From NCBI GenBank assembly GCA_963755815.1, contig CAVWLF010000003.1:558001-622000 (forward strand): a DNA stretch of 64,000 nucleotides, read 5' to 3'. Position numbers and translations under genes: made by a program. Within the stretch, counting starts at the first letter, position 1; each line of letters opens with the position of its first letter. Under the pieces are notes generated by a model. The model was not told the origin of the DNA. It did not search any database and saw only the letters and a list, made by a program, of their open reading frames with translations. This document shows positions 36,479 to 45,193 of this stretch, piece after piece. The stretch is from Palsa-506 sp963755815 (GTDB lineage Bacteria > Actinomycetota > Actinomycetes > Streptosporangiales > Streptosporangiaceae).

Positions 36479-36643
36479 ATGGCCCGGGCCGCCAGGCGCC
36501 GGCCCGGCCGCAAGCACATCCGGCGGCCCAGGACCCGGTGGGGCTGGCTGATCACCATCGCTGCCAGCGGCGCGATCCTCGCGCTCAAGGTCACCCTGGG
36601 CCTCGGCGTTCTAGCCCTGGTCGTGCACCTGCTGACGCATTGA
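36479..36643 (+). CDS. Small basic single-TM membrane protein (54 aa)
   Basis: An ORF starting at ATG 36479 (or GTG 36473), with GATCGAGGG upstream, encodes MARAARRRPGRKHIRRP followed by a hydrophobic helix (WLITIAASGAILALKVTLG through LALVVHLL) and ends at TGA 36641-36643. The positive-inside N-terminus and single helix look like a genuine small membrane protein. It lies between fbiC and the convergent fbiB. No family recognised; function unknown. In so GC-rich a sequence a chance ORF is possible, but charge and hydrophobicity order favour a real one. Confidence 0.45.
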   Translation: MARAARRRPGRKHIRRPRTRWGWLITIAASGAILALKVTLGLGVLALVVHLLTH

Positions 36644-36660
36644 CCGCCACCGCGCGCCCA

Positions 36661-37962
36661 TCATCGGGCCAGCAGGTACCGCTCCGGATCCCGGGGCGGC
36701 CGGTCCGGCGGCGGGCCCGCCGGGTGGCCCACGCCGACGGCTCCCATCGGCTCCCAGCCGGCCGGCAGGCCGAGCGAGGCGGCCGCCTGGGGCTGGCAGA
36801 ACAGCGTGCTGGACACCCAGCACGAGCCGAGCCCCTCCACCGCGAGGGCGACCAGCAGGTTCTGCACGGCGGCACCCATGGCGACCACGAACATGGCGCG
36901 CTCGGCCGCGGCCCGCCGGGCGTCCGGGTAGGCATGCGCGGCCTCGGTGACCAGGCACGGCACGATGATCAGCGGGGCGCGGCGGAGCGGCTCGCCGCGG
37001 CGCACCCGGCGGGCGATCTGCTCCGCCGTGAACCCGTCGCCGCGCAGGTCGGCGGTCCAGGCGTCGAGCATGTCGTCGAGCAGCGCGCGGCGCGCCCGGG
37101 CCGACTCCACCAGCGCGAACCGCCACGGCTCGCTGTGATGCGGCGCGGGCGCCGTCACCGCGGCCGCGACCGCCCGCCGGACCGCTTCGGGGCTGACCGG
37201 GTCGGCGGTGAACTCGCGGACGGTCCGGCGGGCGGCCAGCACGTCCGCGGCGCCCAGCCGGAACATGTCCTCCGCGGCGGGCCGGATCAGCGCCGCCGCG
37301 CCGGGCCCGTCGGCGTCGGTGACCAAATCGGCCAGGCCGCGGACGATGGCCACCGGCACCTGCCGGGTCTTCCCCTTGACCAGGTCGGCGGCCCCGGCGA
37401 TCTCGTCGGCCACCGCCGCAACGGTCACCTCAAGCAGGCTGCCGAAGGTATCGGCCTGGCCACGGTGATCGCGCAGCGGAACGACGCCGGCCGCGCCGAT
37501 CGCAGTGTCGGTCTGGCCGGTCCGCCAGGGCCGCCCCATGGTGTCGGTGATGATCACGCCGATGCTGGCTCCGCGCCGCTCCCGCAGCCCCTTGCGCAGC
37601 TGGCGGGCCGAGCCGTCGGGATCCTCCGGCAGCAGCACGACGGTTCCGGGGGCGGTGTTGGAGGCGTCCACCCCGGCCGCCGCCAGCACCAGCCCGTGCT
37701 TGGTCTGGGCGATGGTGGTCGGGCCGCGGCGGGCGACGACCCGCGCTGTTTCCGCCTCGATGGCCTGCTCCCGGCCGGCCCGGATCACCCGCCCCTCAGC
37801 CTTGCTGATGATCTTTGAGGTGATGACGAGGATGTCGCCGTCGTCCAGCCCGGGCACGGCGGCGGCGATCATCGCGGCCAGGTCATCACCGGCCGCGATC
37901 TCCGGCAGGCCGGTCACCGGCGTCACGGCAATGCCGCTCGCCGGACCGGAGGCGCCGCTCAC
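36661..37962 (-). CDS. fbiB: FbiB: F420-0:gamma-glutamyl ligase fused to FMN nitroreductase-like domain
   Basis: The 433-residue two-domain enzyme has an N-terminal CofE domain at about 1-240 (GLPEIAAGDDLAAMI, DILVITSKIISKAEGR, GVIITDTMGRPWRTGQTDTAIGAAG). It adds gamma-linked glutamates to F420-0. The C-terminal nitroreductase-fold domain, at about 245-425 (RRTVREFTADPV, APAPHHSEPWRF, GSCWVSSTLFC), reduces dehydro-F420-0 with FMNH2. GTG 37962 overlaps the fbiA stop (GTGA), so fbiA-fbiB is a coupled operon. Full length; no lesion seen. Confidence 0.95.
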   Translation of the reverse strand: MSGASGPASGIAVTPVTGLPEIAAGDDLAAMIAAAVPGLDDGDILVITSKIISKAEGRVIRAGREQAIEAETARVVARRGPTTIAQTKHGLVLAAAGVDASNTAPGTVVLLPEDPDGSARQLRKGLRERRGASIGVIITDTMGRPWRTGQTDTAIGAAGVVPLRDHRGQADTFGSLLEVTVAAVADEIAGAADLVKGKTRQVPVAIVRGLADLVTDADGPGAAALIRPAAEDMFRLGAADVLAARRTVREFTADPVSPEAVRRAVAAAVTAPAPHHSEPWRFALVESARARRALLDDMLDAWTADLRGDGFTAEQIARRVRRGEPLRRAPLIIVPCLVTEAAHAYPDARRAAAERAMFVVAMGAAVQNLLVALAVEGLGSCWVSSTLFCQPQAAASLGLPAGWEPMGAVGVGHPAGPPPDRPPRDPERYLLAR

Positions 37963-38909
37963 CGGCTCAGCCCGGCGGCCAGGTCAAGGGCGCCGCGGGC
38001 TATCTCGGCGGTCGCGCTCAGGTCCGTCATGTACAGCGGAAGCGCCCGGACGGCGATCCCGGCGAGCTCGGGAGCGTCCACGGCGGCCTTGTCCTGCTCG
38101 TCGACGAGCCAGCCGTCCAGCAGCCCGGCGCCGTAGTGCGCCGCGACCGCCGTCGCGCTCGTCTGCACTCCGATGGCGGCCAGGCAGGCATCGGCCATGC
38201 CGCGGACCGGCGCGCCGCCGATGATCGGGGAGACGCCGACCACCGGCTTGGCGCTGACCGCCTCGGCGATGCCCGGAACGGCCAGGATGATGCCGATGCT
38301 CACGACCGGGTTGGACGGCGGCAGCAGCACGAAGTCAGCGGCCTCGATCGCCGCGAGCACGCCGGGGGCGGGCTTCGCCTCGGCCGCGCCGGAGGCGGTG
38401 ATCTGCACCGCGGGCACCGCGGCATGCAGCCGGACCCACCACTCCTGGAAGTGCACGGTGCGCCTGCCCTGGTCGTCATCGAGCAGCACCCGGGTCTCCA
38501 CCCGGTCGTCAGACATCGGCAGCAGGGTCACCCCGGGCTGCCACCGCTGGCACAGCCACCTGGTCACGGCCGTCAGCGGCTGGCCCTCGCGCAGCAGCCT
38601 GGTCCGCGCTATGTGGGTGGCGATGTCGCGGTCACCGAGGCCGAACCAGCCGGGCCCGGCACCGTAGGCGGCGAGTTCGGCCAGGACGGTGAAGGTCTCG
38701 TCCGCCCGGCCCCAGCCCTGCTCCTCGCTGATGCCGCCGCCGAGCGTGTACATGACGGTGTCGAGGTCGGGGCTGACGTGCAGCCCGAACAGGGTGATGT
38801 CGTCGCCGGTATTGCCGATGACGGTGATCTCGGCCTCCGGGGCGGCCGCCTTCAGGCCGCGCAGGAAACGCGCGGCCCCCACGCCGCCCGCGAGCACGGT
38901 TATGCGCAT
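37959..38909 (-). CDS. fbiA: FbiA (CofD): 2-phospho-L-lactate/phosphoenolpyruvyl transferase
   Basis: The 316-residue CofD-family enzyme joins FO to the phospholactyl or phosphoenolpyruvyl group to form (dehydro-)F420-0. Start MRITVLAGGVGAARFLRGL at ATG 38909; VIGNTGDDITLFGLHVSPDLDTVMYTLGG and FVLLPPSNPVVSIG are typical of the family. It is the first gene of the fbiA-fbiB operon, transcribed away from whiB2 through a shared 300-nt divergent promoter region. fbiC lies in the opposite orientation about 1.5 kb away. CofC/FbiD is not in the window. The very long open frame upstream of 38909 is antisense artefact. Confidence 0.95.
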   Translation of the reverse strand: MRITVLAGGVGAARFLRGLKAAAPEAEITVIGNTGDDITLFGLHVSPDLDTVMYTLGGGISEEQGWGRADETFTVLAELAAYGAGPGWFGLGDRDIATHIARTRLLREGQPLTAVTRWLCQRWQPGVTLLPMSDDRVETRVLLDDDQGRRTVHFQEWWVRLHAAVPAVQITASGAAEAKPAPGVLAAIEAADFVLLPPSNPVVSIGIILAVPGIAEAVSAKPVVGVSPIIGGAPVRGMADACLAAIGVQTSATAVAAHYGAGLLDGWLVDEQDKAAVDAPELAGIAVRALPLYMTDLSATAEIARGALDLAAGLSR

Positions 38910-39085
38910 GACGGCCAGTCTCGCAGGCCGCGCGCTCCGGGGTGCCATCCGGCGTCTCCGGGGCGGGCGCCCGGCCTCCCGGAGCGGCCCTCCGCAGGCC
39001 CCTGATGCCTCCCGCGGACGGCCCTGGCCAGGCTGGGATCCCAGCATTTCTGCGCGGACTTTCCCGTCATCAGAGGCCAAGACAT

Positions 39086-39152
39086 CGGCCATTATCACGT
39101 ATCGCTCTTGACGTATGGCAAGACACGCGGGTGTAATTTCATCTATGTAATT
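39086..39152. promoter_or_regulatory. Divergent promoter region between fbiA and whiB2
   Basis: The 38910-39212 gap carries an A/T-rich patch. Toward whiB2: TTGACG (39108-39113), 18-nt spacer, TGTAAT (39132-39137). Toward fbiA on the other strand: TTGCCA (39121-39116), then GATAAT near 39096-39091 after a 19-nt spacer. GACAC (39122-39126), resembling the WhiA core site, lies between the whiB2 -35 and -10 elements. GTAATT occurs twice as a direct repeat (39133 and 39147). All assignments are by eye. The rest of the gap shows nothing else. Confidence 0.5.
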
Positions 39153-39212
39153 CTCGCGCCCACGGGGGCGGGGCTCGAGCCGACGGGGTTCTGGGAGGGG
39201 TGGAGGTGCGCT

Positions 39213-39494
39213 GTGGCTGACGTCATCGTCTCGCTGGTGCATGACGATTTCGGCATGGGCGAGGACGATGCCGAGGAACTGGGCTGGCAGGACCGGGCGC
39301 TCTGCGCGCAGACCGATCCGGAGGCGTTCTTCCCCGAGAAGGGCGGGTCCACCCGGGAAGCGAAGCGAGTGTGCCGCAGCTGCGAAGTCCGGGCCGAGTG
39401 CCTGGAATACGCGCTGGAGCATGACGAGAGATTCGGCATCTGGGGCGGCCTGTCCGAGCGTGAGCGGCGCAGGCTGAAGCGGGAGGCAGTGTAA
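39213..39494 (+). CDS. whiB2: WhiB2 (WhmD/WblB) iron-sulfur transcription factor
   Basis: The 93-residue WhiB protein has four Cys (ALCAQTDPEAFF, VCRSCEVRAECLEYAL), the turn GIWGGLSERERRRLK and a basic C-terminus without an AT-hook. Place beside fbiA and upstream of envelope-glycan genes, with the short N-terminus, identifies the WhiB2 group, which controls septation and sporulation. Start GTG 39213 has GGGAGGGGTGGAGG upstream; the in-frame ATG 39108 falls within the predicted -35 and is rejected. Confidence 0.92.
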   Translation: MADVIVSLVHDDFGMGEDDAEELGWQDRALCAQTDPEAFFPEKGGSTREAKRVCRSCEVRAECLEYALEHDERFGIWGGLSERERRRLKREAV

Positions 39495-39671
39495 GCGGGG
39501 GCCGCGCAGCCGGGCCGGGGGACGGCCAGGCCCGGATACCGCGAAGCGCGGCATCTGCCCGTCGGCATGCCGCCAGTTCGCGTATCGTGCACGGCGTACC
39601 CCCGGCCTGCGAGCACGGTGCCGCCGATGCGCGCGCCGGATCCAGGTAGCCCCTGAAGAGCAAGCGGAGCC

Positions 39672-42600
39672 TTGGCACCGAACGATACGCACGCCCAGCA
39701 TGTCGTCACGGCGGTAATCGTCGCGCATGACGGCGCCGCCTGGCTGCCGCATGTCATCACGGCCCTGCTCGGCCAGACCAGGCCCGTCCAGCGGGTCGTC
39801 GCCGTCGACACCGGCAGCCGGGACCGCAGTGGCGCCGTGCTGGCCGGCCAGCTCGGGCAGGCGGTCGTGTTCGGGATGGAGCGCAGCACCGGATACGCGG
39901 CCGCGGTGGCCCGTGCCTTGCAGCACCGCGCCGCGAACGTGCCGGTGCCGGGCCCGCCCGGCCAGGACGGCGAGCAGGTGGAGTGGCTGTGGCTGCTGCA
40001 CGATGACTTCGAGCCGGCCCCGGACGCGCTGGAGCGGCTGCTCCGCGACGCGGCGGAGATCAGGTCCGCGGCCGTGCTCGGCCCGAAGGTCATGGACTGG
40101 GCCGACCGCGAGGTGATCCTCGAAGCCGGGGTGACCATTGACACGGCGGGGCGCCGGATCACCGGCATCGAGCCGCGCGAGGTGGACCAGGGCCAGCACG
40201 ACGGCGACCGGGACACGCTGGCCGTCGGCAGCGCCGGGATGCTGGTCCGCCGGGACGTATGGGATCAGGTCGGCGGCTTTGACACCGGCATGACCCTGTT
40301 CCGGGAGGACGTCGATTTCTGCTGGCGAGTGCATGCCGCCGGCTACCGGGTCCGGGTCGTCACCGGCGCCGAGGGCTACCACCTGGAGGCATCGGCGCGG
40401 CACCGGCGAGCCGTGTCGGTATCCCGCCGCCCGCACCGCCTGGACCGGGGTAACGCGCTGCTGACCCTGCTCGGGAACCTGCCAGCGGGCCCGATGCTCA
40501 CCGCGCTGGCCGGGAACATTGCCGTATCGGCGCTCCGGATGATCTTCTTCCTGGTGGCGAAACGGCCCGCCGCCGCCGGGGACGAGCTGGCCGCCGGCTG
40601 GTCCGTGCTCGGTCACCCGATCCGGCTGCTGCGGGCCCGGCGGCAGCGCTCCCGCGGGCGCCGGGCCGCCTACGGCCGGCTGCGGGCCGACCTGCCGCCC
40701 GGCCGGTCCCTGCGGCGGCTGGCCGAGTTCGCCGCCGACGTGCTGTCGCGGTCCACCCAGCTCGACACGGCGGGCAGCCACCATGCGTCGGAGGATCCGT
40801 CCGAGGACGACTCGATGCTGGTTGACAATGGGCTGGCGCAGCGCATCCTGACGCATCCCGGCGTGCTGCTTTTCGCCGGGCTCACCGTGATCGCGCTGGT
40901 GGCCGAGCGCTCGCTGCTGGGCGGCGGCACGCTCGGCGGGGGCGCGCTGGTGCCCGCATCGGGCGGCGCCGCCGGGCTCTGGCATACCTACCTGCAGGGC
41001 TTCCACCCGACCGGGATCGGCTCGGCCACCACGGCACCCCCCTACCTGGCGGTCATGGCGGCGCTGGCCACGATCGCGGGCGGCAAGCCGTGGCTGGCCG
41101 TGGACGTGATCCTGCTGGGCTGCGTGCCGCTGGCCGGCCTGACCGCGTTCTGCGCCACCCGGCGGATCACCCGCTCCGCCCCGGTACGGGTCTGGACCGC
41201 CGCCGCGTACGCCCTGCTGCCGGTGGCCACCGGAGCGGTAGCGGCCGGCCGGATCGGGACCGCGGTCGTCTTCGTGCTGCTGCCGCTGATCGCCATGATG
41301 GCGGCGCGGATGTTCACCCGGCCGCCGCGGCTGGCCCGCCGGGCGGCCTGGGCGACGGGGCTCGGCGTCGCGGTGGCCGCCGCGTTCGTGCCGCTGGTCT
41401 GGGTGATCGCGCTGATCGCGGCCTGCCTCGCCGCGCTCGCCTTCGGCTCGGCCCGTCGCGGCACCGCACTGAACCTGGCCATCGCGGCGGGAGTGCCGCT
41501 CGTGCTGCTGCTGCCGTGGACCATCCAGGTCGTGACTCATCCGGCGCTGCTGCTGCTGGAGGCCGGCGTCCAGGCGCCGGGCCTGGCCAGCCCTCAGCTG
41601 CCCGCCAGGTCGCTGCTGCTGCTCAGCCCGGGTGGCCCGGGAATGCCGCCATTCTGGGTCACCGGCGGCCTGCTGGTGGCCGCGGCCGCCGCGCTGCTGC
41701 TGAGCAGGCGCCGGTCGCTGATCATGGCCGGCTGGGGCGTCGCGCTCTTCGGCCTGCTGATCGCGATCGCGGTCAGCCGCGCCGTGGTCACCCCCCCGGG
41801 CGCCGAGTCGGGCATCGCGGCCTGGCCCGGGGTGGCCCTGGCGGTCGTCGCCCTCGGCCTGCTGCTGGCCGCGGCGACCGCGGGCGATGCCATCCCGCGC
41901 CTGCTGGGCGGCGGGCCCGCCCGCCAGGGCCTGGCCAGCGCCCGCGGTCTCGGCGTGATCGTCATTGCCCTGATCGCGTGCTCGGCGCCCGCGCTGGCCG
42001 CCGCGTCCTGGGTGGTCAGCGGGATCCGGGGGCCCGTCGCCGCGGCCCACGGTCAGCTGGTGCCCGAACTGGTATCCGTGTCGTCGGACAACGGCCTGCG
42101 GCTGCGCACGCTGGTCCTGCGCGCGGAGCCCGGCCACGTGAGCTACGCCGTGCTGCGCGGGGTCGGCCCGTCGCTCAGCGACCCGAACCTGGCCCCCGTC
42201 CCCGCCGCCCAGCGGGCGCTGGGCGACGCCGTGGCGACCCTGGTCGCGCCGAACGGAGGGGAAGCGGCTGATCAGGGCAACACGCTCGCCCAGTTCGACA
42301 TTGGCTTCGTGCTGATGCCGGCCCCGGTCAATCAGGGCCTGGCCCGGCTGCTTGACGGCGTGACCGGACTGCGGCCGGTGAGCGTCACGTCTTCCTTCGA
42401 CTTGTGGCGGCTGGTGGACTTCCCGGCCCGGGTGCGGGTCGTCGAGGCCAGCGGGCAGGTCATCCCGCTGCGCTCCGGGACGGTCAGCGTCACCGGCGCG
42501 AGCGTGCCCGCCGCGGGCGGCACGCTCGAGCTGGCCGAGCCGGCCGGCGGGTGGAGCGCCACGCTCAATGGCCATCCGCTGACGCCGGTCCGCTCGCCGG

Positions 42601-43688
42601 CCGGAGGATGGGCGCAGGCCTTCCGGCTTCCGGCGGGCGGCGGCCTGCTCAGCATTCACCGCGACGACACCGCCCATACGGTGGTGCTGCTGCTGGAGCT
42701 TGTCGTCCTCGCCGTCGTCGCGGTACTGGCCCTGCCCGGCATCGGCACGTCGGCCAGCGCGCCAGCGGCCGCGGCGGCGGATGACAGCCGCGGGCCGGGC
42801 GAGCCGGGGGAGCCCGGGGAGCCCGCTGAGCCCGCCGTCCCGGCCGTCCCGGGCCCCCGGACCCGGGCCCGCGGGCGCGGCCGGAGCCGGGGCAAAGCCG
42901 GGCGGCCGGGCGCCCGGCCGAAGCGCGACCAGGATGGCCCGCCGCGGTCGCGCCGGTCCCGTCCGGCGGAGCCGGTGCCGCGGGCCGGTACGACCGGGGA
43001 CACGGTACCGGCGAACGCGGCCGCCCGGTGCCGGCCGCCACCGCCCGGGCCGACACCGCCCGGGCCGACACCGCCCGGACCGAGGACGTTCCCCCCGCCG
43101 CGGGGCAGCACGTCCCGGCGGCCGCGTGGCCAGCGAGCCAGCCACCGGCCTGGCCAGCGGACCAGCCGCCGTGGCCGAGCCAGCCGGACAGCCAGCCGCC
43201 CGCCGGGCCGGTCAGCCAGCCTGCGTCCCGGTCAGCGAGCCAGCCCGCGTCCCGGTCAGCGAGCCAGCCGCCGGCCTGGCGGCGGGCCAGCCGCCGTGGC
43301 CGGTGAGCCAGCCGGACAGCCAGCCGCCTGCCGGGCTGGTCAGCGAGCCTGCGTCCCGGTCAGCGAGCCAGCGGCCGGCCTGGCAAGGCAGCCAGCCGCC
43401 GGCCCGGCCGGCCAGCGGCCGGCGGACCAGCCGCCGTGGCCAGAGGCCCGGCCGCCGGCCGGGCCCGGCAGCCAGCCACGGCCGGGCCAGTCACCGCCGG
43501 GCCAGTCACGATCGGCCGATGCGTGGCCAGCTGGCGACGGCCTGGACCCGCTGCCGCCGGCTGGCGGCAGCCTGGACCCGCTGCCTCCGGCCGGGGGATC
43601 GGGACCGGTCTGGCCGCCGTCATCAGCCGACGAGGAAGCCTCCCGGTGGCCGGTGCCCGGTGAAGACCGCGGGGATGAGCGCTGGTGA
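39672..43688 (+). CDS. Giant membrane protein: GT2 glycosyltransferase fused to polytopic membrane domain and repetitive tail
   Basis: The 1338-residue protein begins at TTG 39672. Residues 1-270 are a GT-A family 2 domain: VTAVIVAHDGAAWLPHVITALLGQTRPVQRVVAVDTGSRDRS, WLWLLHDDFEPAPDALERLL and REDVDFCWRVHAAGYRV. Then come about 10-12 membrane helices (about 390-770) and an extracytoplasmic domain with a last helix near 1010-1030. The 300-residue Pro/Gly/Arg tail is encoded by short repeats; the neighbouring frame there reads more naturally (ASQPPAWPADQPPWP...), so a frame change near 43030 is possible. It may add sugars to an exported glycan. The DUF5719 gene starts in its stop codon. Confidence 0.8.
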   Translation: MAPNDTHAQHVVTAVIVAHDGAAWLPHVITALLGQTRPVQRVVAVDTGSRDRSGAVLAGQLGQAVVFGMERSTGYAAAVARALQHRAANVPVPGPPGQDGEQVEWLWLLHDDFEPAPDALERLLRDAAEIRSAAVLGPKVMDWADREVILEAGVTIDTAGRRITGIEPREVDQGQHDGDRDTLAVGSAGMLVRRDVWDQVGGFDTGMTLFREDVDFCWRVHAAGYRVRVVTGAEGYHLEASARHRRAVSVSRRPHRLDRGNALLTLLGNLPAGPMLTALAGNIAVSALRMIFFLVAKRPAAAGDELAAGWSVLGHPIRLLRARRQRSRGRRAAYGRLRADLPPGRSLRRLAEFAADVLSRSTQLDTAGSHHASEDPSEDDSMLVDNGLAQRILTHPGVLLFAGLTVIALVAERSLLGGGTLGGGALVPASGGAAGLWHTYLQGFHPTGIGSATTAPPYLAVMAALATIAGGKPWLAVDVILLGCVPLAGLTAFCATRRITRSAPVRVWTAAAYALLPVATGAVAAGRIGTAVVFVLLPLIAMMAARMFTRPPRLARRAAWATGLGVAVAAAFVPLVWVIALIAACLAALAFGSARRGTALNLAIAAGVPLVLLLPWTIQVVTHPALLLLEAGVQAPGLASPQLPARSLLLLSPGGPGMPPFWVTGGLLVAAAAALLLSRRRSLIMAGWGVALFGLLIAIAVSRAVVTPPGAESGIAAWPGVALAVVALGLLLAAATAGDAIPRLLGGGPARQGLASARGLGVIVIALIACSAPALAAASWVVSGIRGPVAAAHGQLVPELVSVSSDNGLRLRTLVLRAEPGHVSYAVLRGVGPSLSDPNLAPVPAAQRALGDAVATLVAPNGGEAADQGNTLAQFDIGFVLMPAPVNQGLARLLDGVTGLRPVSVTSSFDLWRLVDFPARVRVVEASGQVIPLRSGTVSVTGASVPAAGGTLELAEPAGGWSATLNGHPLTPVRSPAGGWAQAFRLPAGGGLLSIHRDDTAHTVVLLLELVVLAVVAVLALPGIGTSASAPAAAAADDSRGPGEPGEPGEPAEPAVPAVPGPRTRARGRGRSRGKAGRPGARPKRDQDGPPRSRRSRPAEPVPRAGTTGDTVPANAAARCRPPPPGPTPPGPTPPGPRTFPPPRGSTSRRPRGQRASHRPGQRTSRRGRASRTASRPPGRSASLRPGQRASPRPGQRASRRPGGGPAAVAGEPAGQPAACRAGQRACVPVSEPAAGLARQPAAGPAGQRPADQPPWPEARPPAGPGSQPRPGQSPPGQSRSADAWPAGDGLDPLPPAGGSLDPLPPAGGSGPVWPPSSADEEASRWPVPGEDRGDERW
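43040..43590 (+). repeat. Imperfect direct repeats in the 3' end of the GT2-fusion gene
   Basis: This stretch contains several repeated words: CGGGCCGACACCGCC about three times near 43045-43085, copies of GGTCAGCGAGCCAGC and CCGGACAGCCAGCCGCC spread over 43180-43400, and a duplicated GCCTGGACCCGCTGCC near 43540-43585. The repeats encode Pro/Arg/Gln-rich tail sequence. Such a region is prone to length change and to assembly error. Confidence 0.7.
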
Positions 43689-45193
43689 GGGGCCTATTCG
43701 CGAACAAGTTCGTGCTCGGCGCGCTGGTCCTGCTCGCGCTCGGGGCCCAGTTCGGGCTGGCCACGATCAGCCATCCGGTGGTGCTGGCGGCCGGCCACCA
43801 GACCCGGCTGCTGAGCCAGGCGCCGGTCACGACCGCGATCCGGGCCTGCCCCTCGCCGGGCAGCCCGGGCGGCGGCGGGGTCGCGATCATCGCGTCTCCC
43901 GCGGGTACCGGCCCGGCCAGCGCGGGGCAGGCGGTGGTGACCCGCCTGTCGGCCGCGGGCAGCGCCGCGGCCGGTGCCCCGCTGGCCACCCTGACCCGGC
44001 CGGGCGTGCTGACCCGGACGGCGATAGCGACCGCCACCGCCCGGTCGGGCCGAGTGCCGCCCGGCAGCCAGACAGCCGCCGGAGGCAAGGTGCTGGCCGG
44101 CCCGTCGCGAGGCGGCGTGGTGGTTCACGCCACCGGGTCGATGGCCCGCGCGCTCGCGGTCGAGCAAACGGGAACCGGCGGGCTGCCGACCGCGCGCTGC
44201 GACAGCCCGGGTACCGATTTCTGGTTCGCGGGGCCCGGGCCGCACTCGGTGGCCAGCATGCAGTTGTACCTGATGAATACCGATGACCAGCCCGCCGACG
44301 CGGAAGTCGACATTTTCACCGATACCGGGCCGCTGCTGCCCAGCACCGACACCGGGATCACCGTTCCCGCTCATGGGCTGCTGGTGCAGTCCCTGGCCAA
44401 GCTGGTGCACGGGTCCCGGGTGGTGGGGCTGCATGTGCGCACGAGCGTGGGGCGGCTGGTCGCGGCGCTGCGCGAGAGCAAGAGCGCGAGCGAGCCGGGC
44501 GCATGGCTGCCCGCCAGCCAGCCGCCCGCCACGAGCCTCGTCATTCCCGGCCTGCCCGCCTCGGCGGGCACCAGGGAGCTATACGTGGCCGTGCCTGGTA
44601 CCGACAACGCGCAGATCAGGCTGACCGCGGTGACGGCGAAGGGCTCGTACCGGCCGACGGGCGGCAGCGCGATCGACCTCCCCGGCGGCTCAGCGGGCAC
44701 GGTCCCGCTGCCGTCACTCGGCGGGGTCGCCGCGGCGGTGCGGGTGTCCTCGAACGTTCCCGTCACAGCGGCCATGCTGGCGCCCGGCGGCCCGCCCGGC
44801 GCGCCCGGCGTTTTCACCGCCGCGACCGCCCCGATCGAGCAGCAAGGCGTCATCGCCGACAACCTCAGCCGCGCCAGCTACACCGGCACGCTGGTCCTGT
44901 CCGCCCCGCGCGGCGCGGCCCGGGTCCGGATCACCGAGGACGGCACCGCCCCCCGGGTGATCGCCATCCTGCCCAAGCACACGACCGTGGTGCGGCTCCG
45001 CAGGCCAGCCGGGCCGGCCGGGCGGTCACCGTTCGCGGTCGTGATCACCCCGCTAGCGGGGTCGGGGCCGGTCTACGCCGGCCGGGTGCTCGCCCACGGC
45101 GGCACCGTGGAGTCGATCTTCCCGGTGCTGAGCACGCTGACCGCCGTCCCGCTGCCCCCGGCGCGCGACTCGCTCGCCACCGTGCTGCCCTGA
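43685..45193 (+). CDS. DUF5719-family exported/membrane-anchored protein
   Basis: The 502-residue protein has an N-terminal hydrophobic signal/anchor (FVLGALVLLALGAQFGLATI) and then several beta-rich, Gly/Ala/Thr-rich extracytoplasmic repeats (SVASMQLYLMNTDDQPADAEVDIFTDTGPL, GLLVQSLAKLVHGSRVVGLHVRTSVGRLVAALRES). It matches the actinobacterial DUF5719 group found next to the GT2-membrane protein and whiB2. GTG 43685 overlaps the upstream stop (GTGA). Function unknown; the fixed pairing suggests it acts with the GT2 protein on the cell surface. Its stop codon is the first of three in-frame TGA codons in a tandem repeat. Confidence 0.8.
   Translation: MRGLFANKFVLGALVLLALGAQFGLATISHPVVLAAGHQTRLLSQAPVTTAIRACPSPGSPGGGGVAIIASPAGTGPASAGQAVVTRLSAAGSAAAGAPLATLTRPGVLTRTAIATATARSGRVPPGSQTAAGGKVLAGPSRGGVVVHATGSMARALAVEQTGTGGLPTARCDSPGTDFWFAGPGPHSVASMQLYLMNTDDQPADAEVDIFTDTGPLLPSTDTGITVPAHGLLVQSLAKLVHGSRVVGLHVRTSVGRLVAALRESKSASEPGAWLPASQPPATSLVIPGLPASAGTRELYVAVPGTDNAQIRLTAVTAKGSYRPTGGSAIDLPGGSAGTVPLPSLGGVAAAVRVSSNVPVTAAMLAPGGPPGAPGVFTAATAPIEQQGVIADNLSRASYTGTLVLSAPRGAARVRITEDGTAPRVIAILPKHTTVVRLRRPAGPAGRSPFAVVITPLAGSGPVYAGRVLAHGGTVESIFPVLSTLTAVPLPPARDSLATVLP

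Noticed and set aside
37959..43145. 1728-codon open frame on the minus strand
   Set aside because: Only the last 316 codons (fbiA) show family motifs. The rest is antisense to whiB2 and the GT2-fusion gene and has the Arg/Gly/His-rich composition of GC-driven shadow frames.
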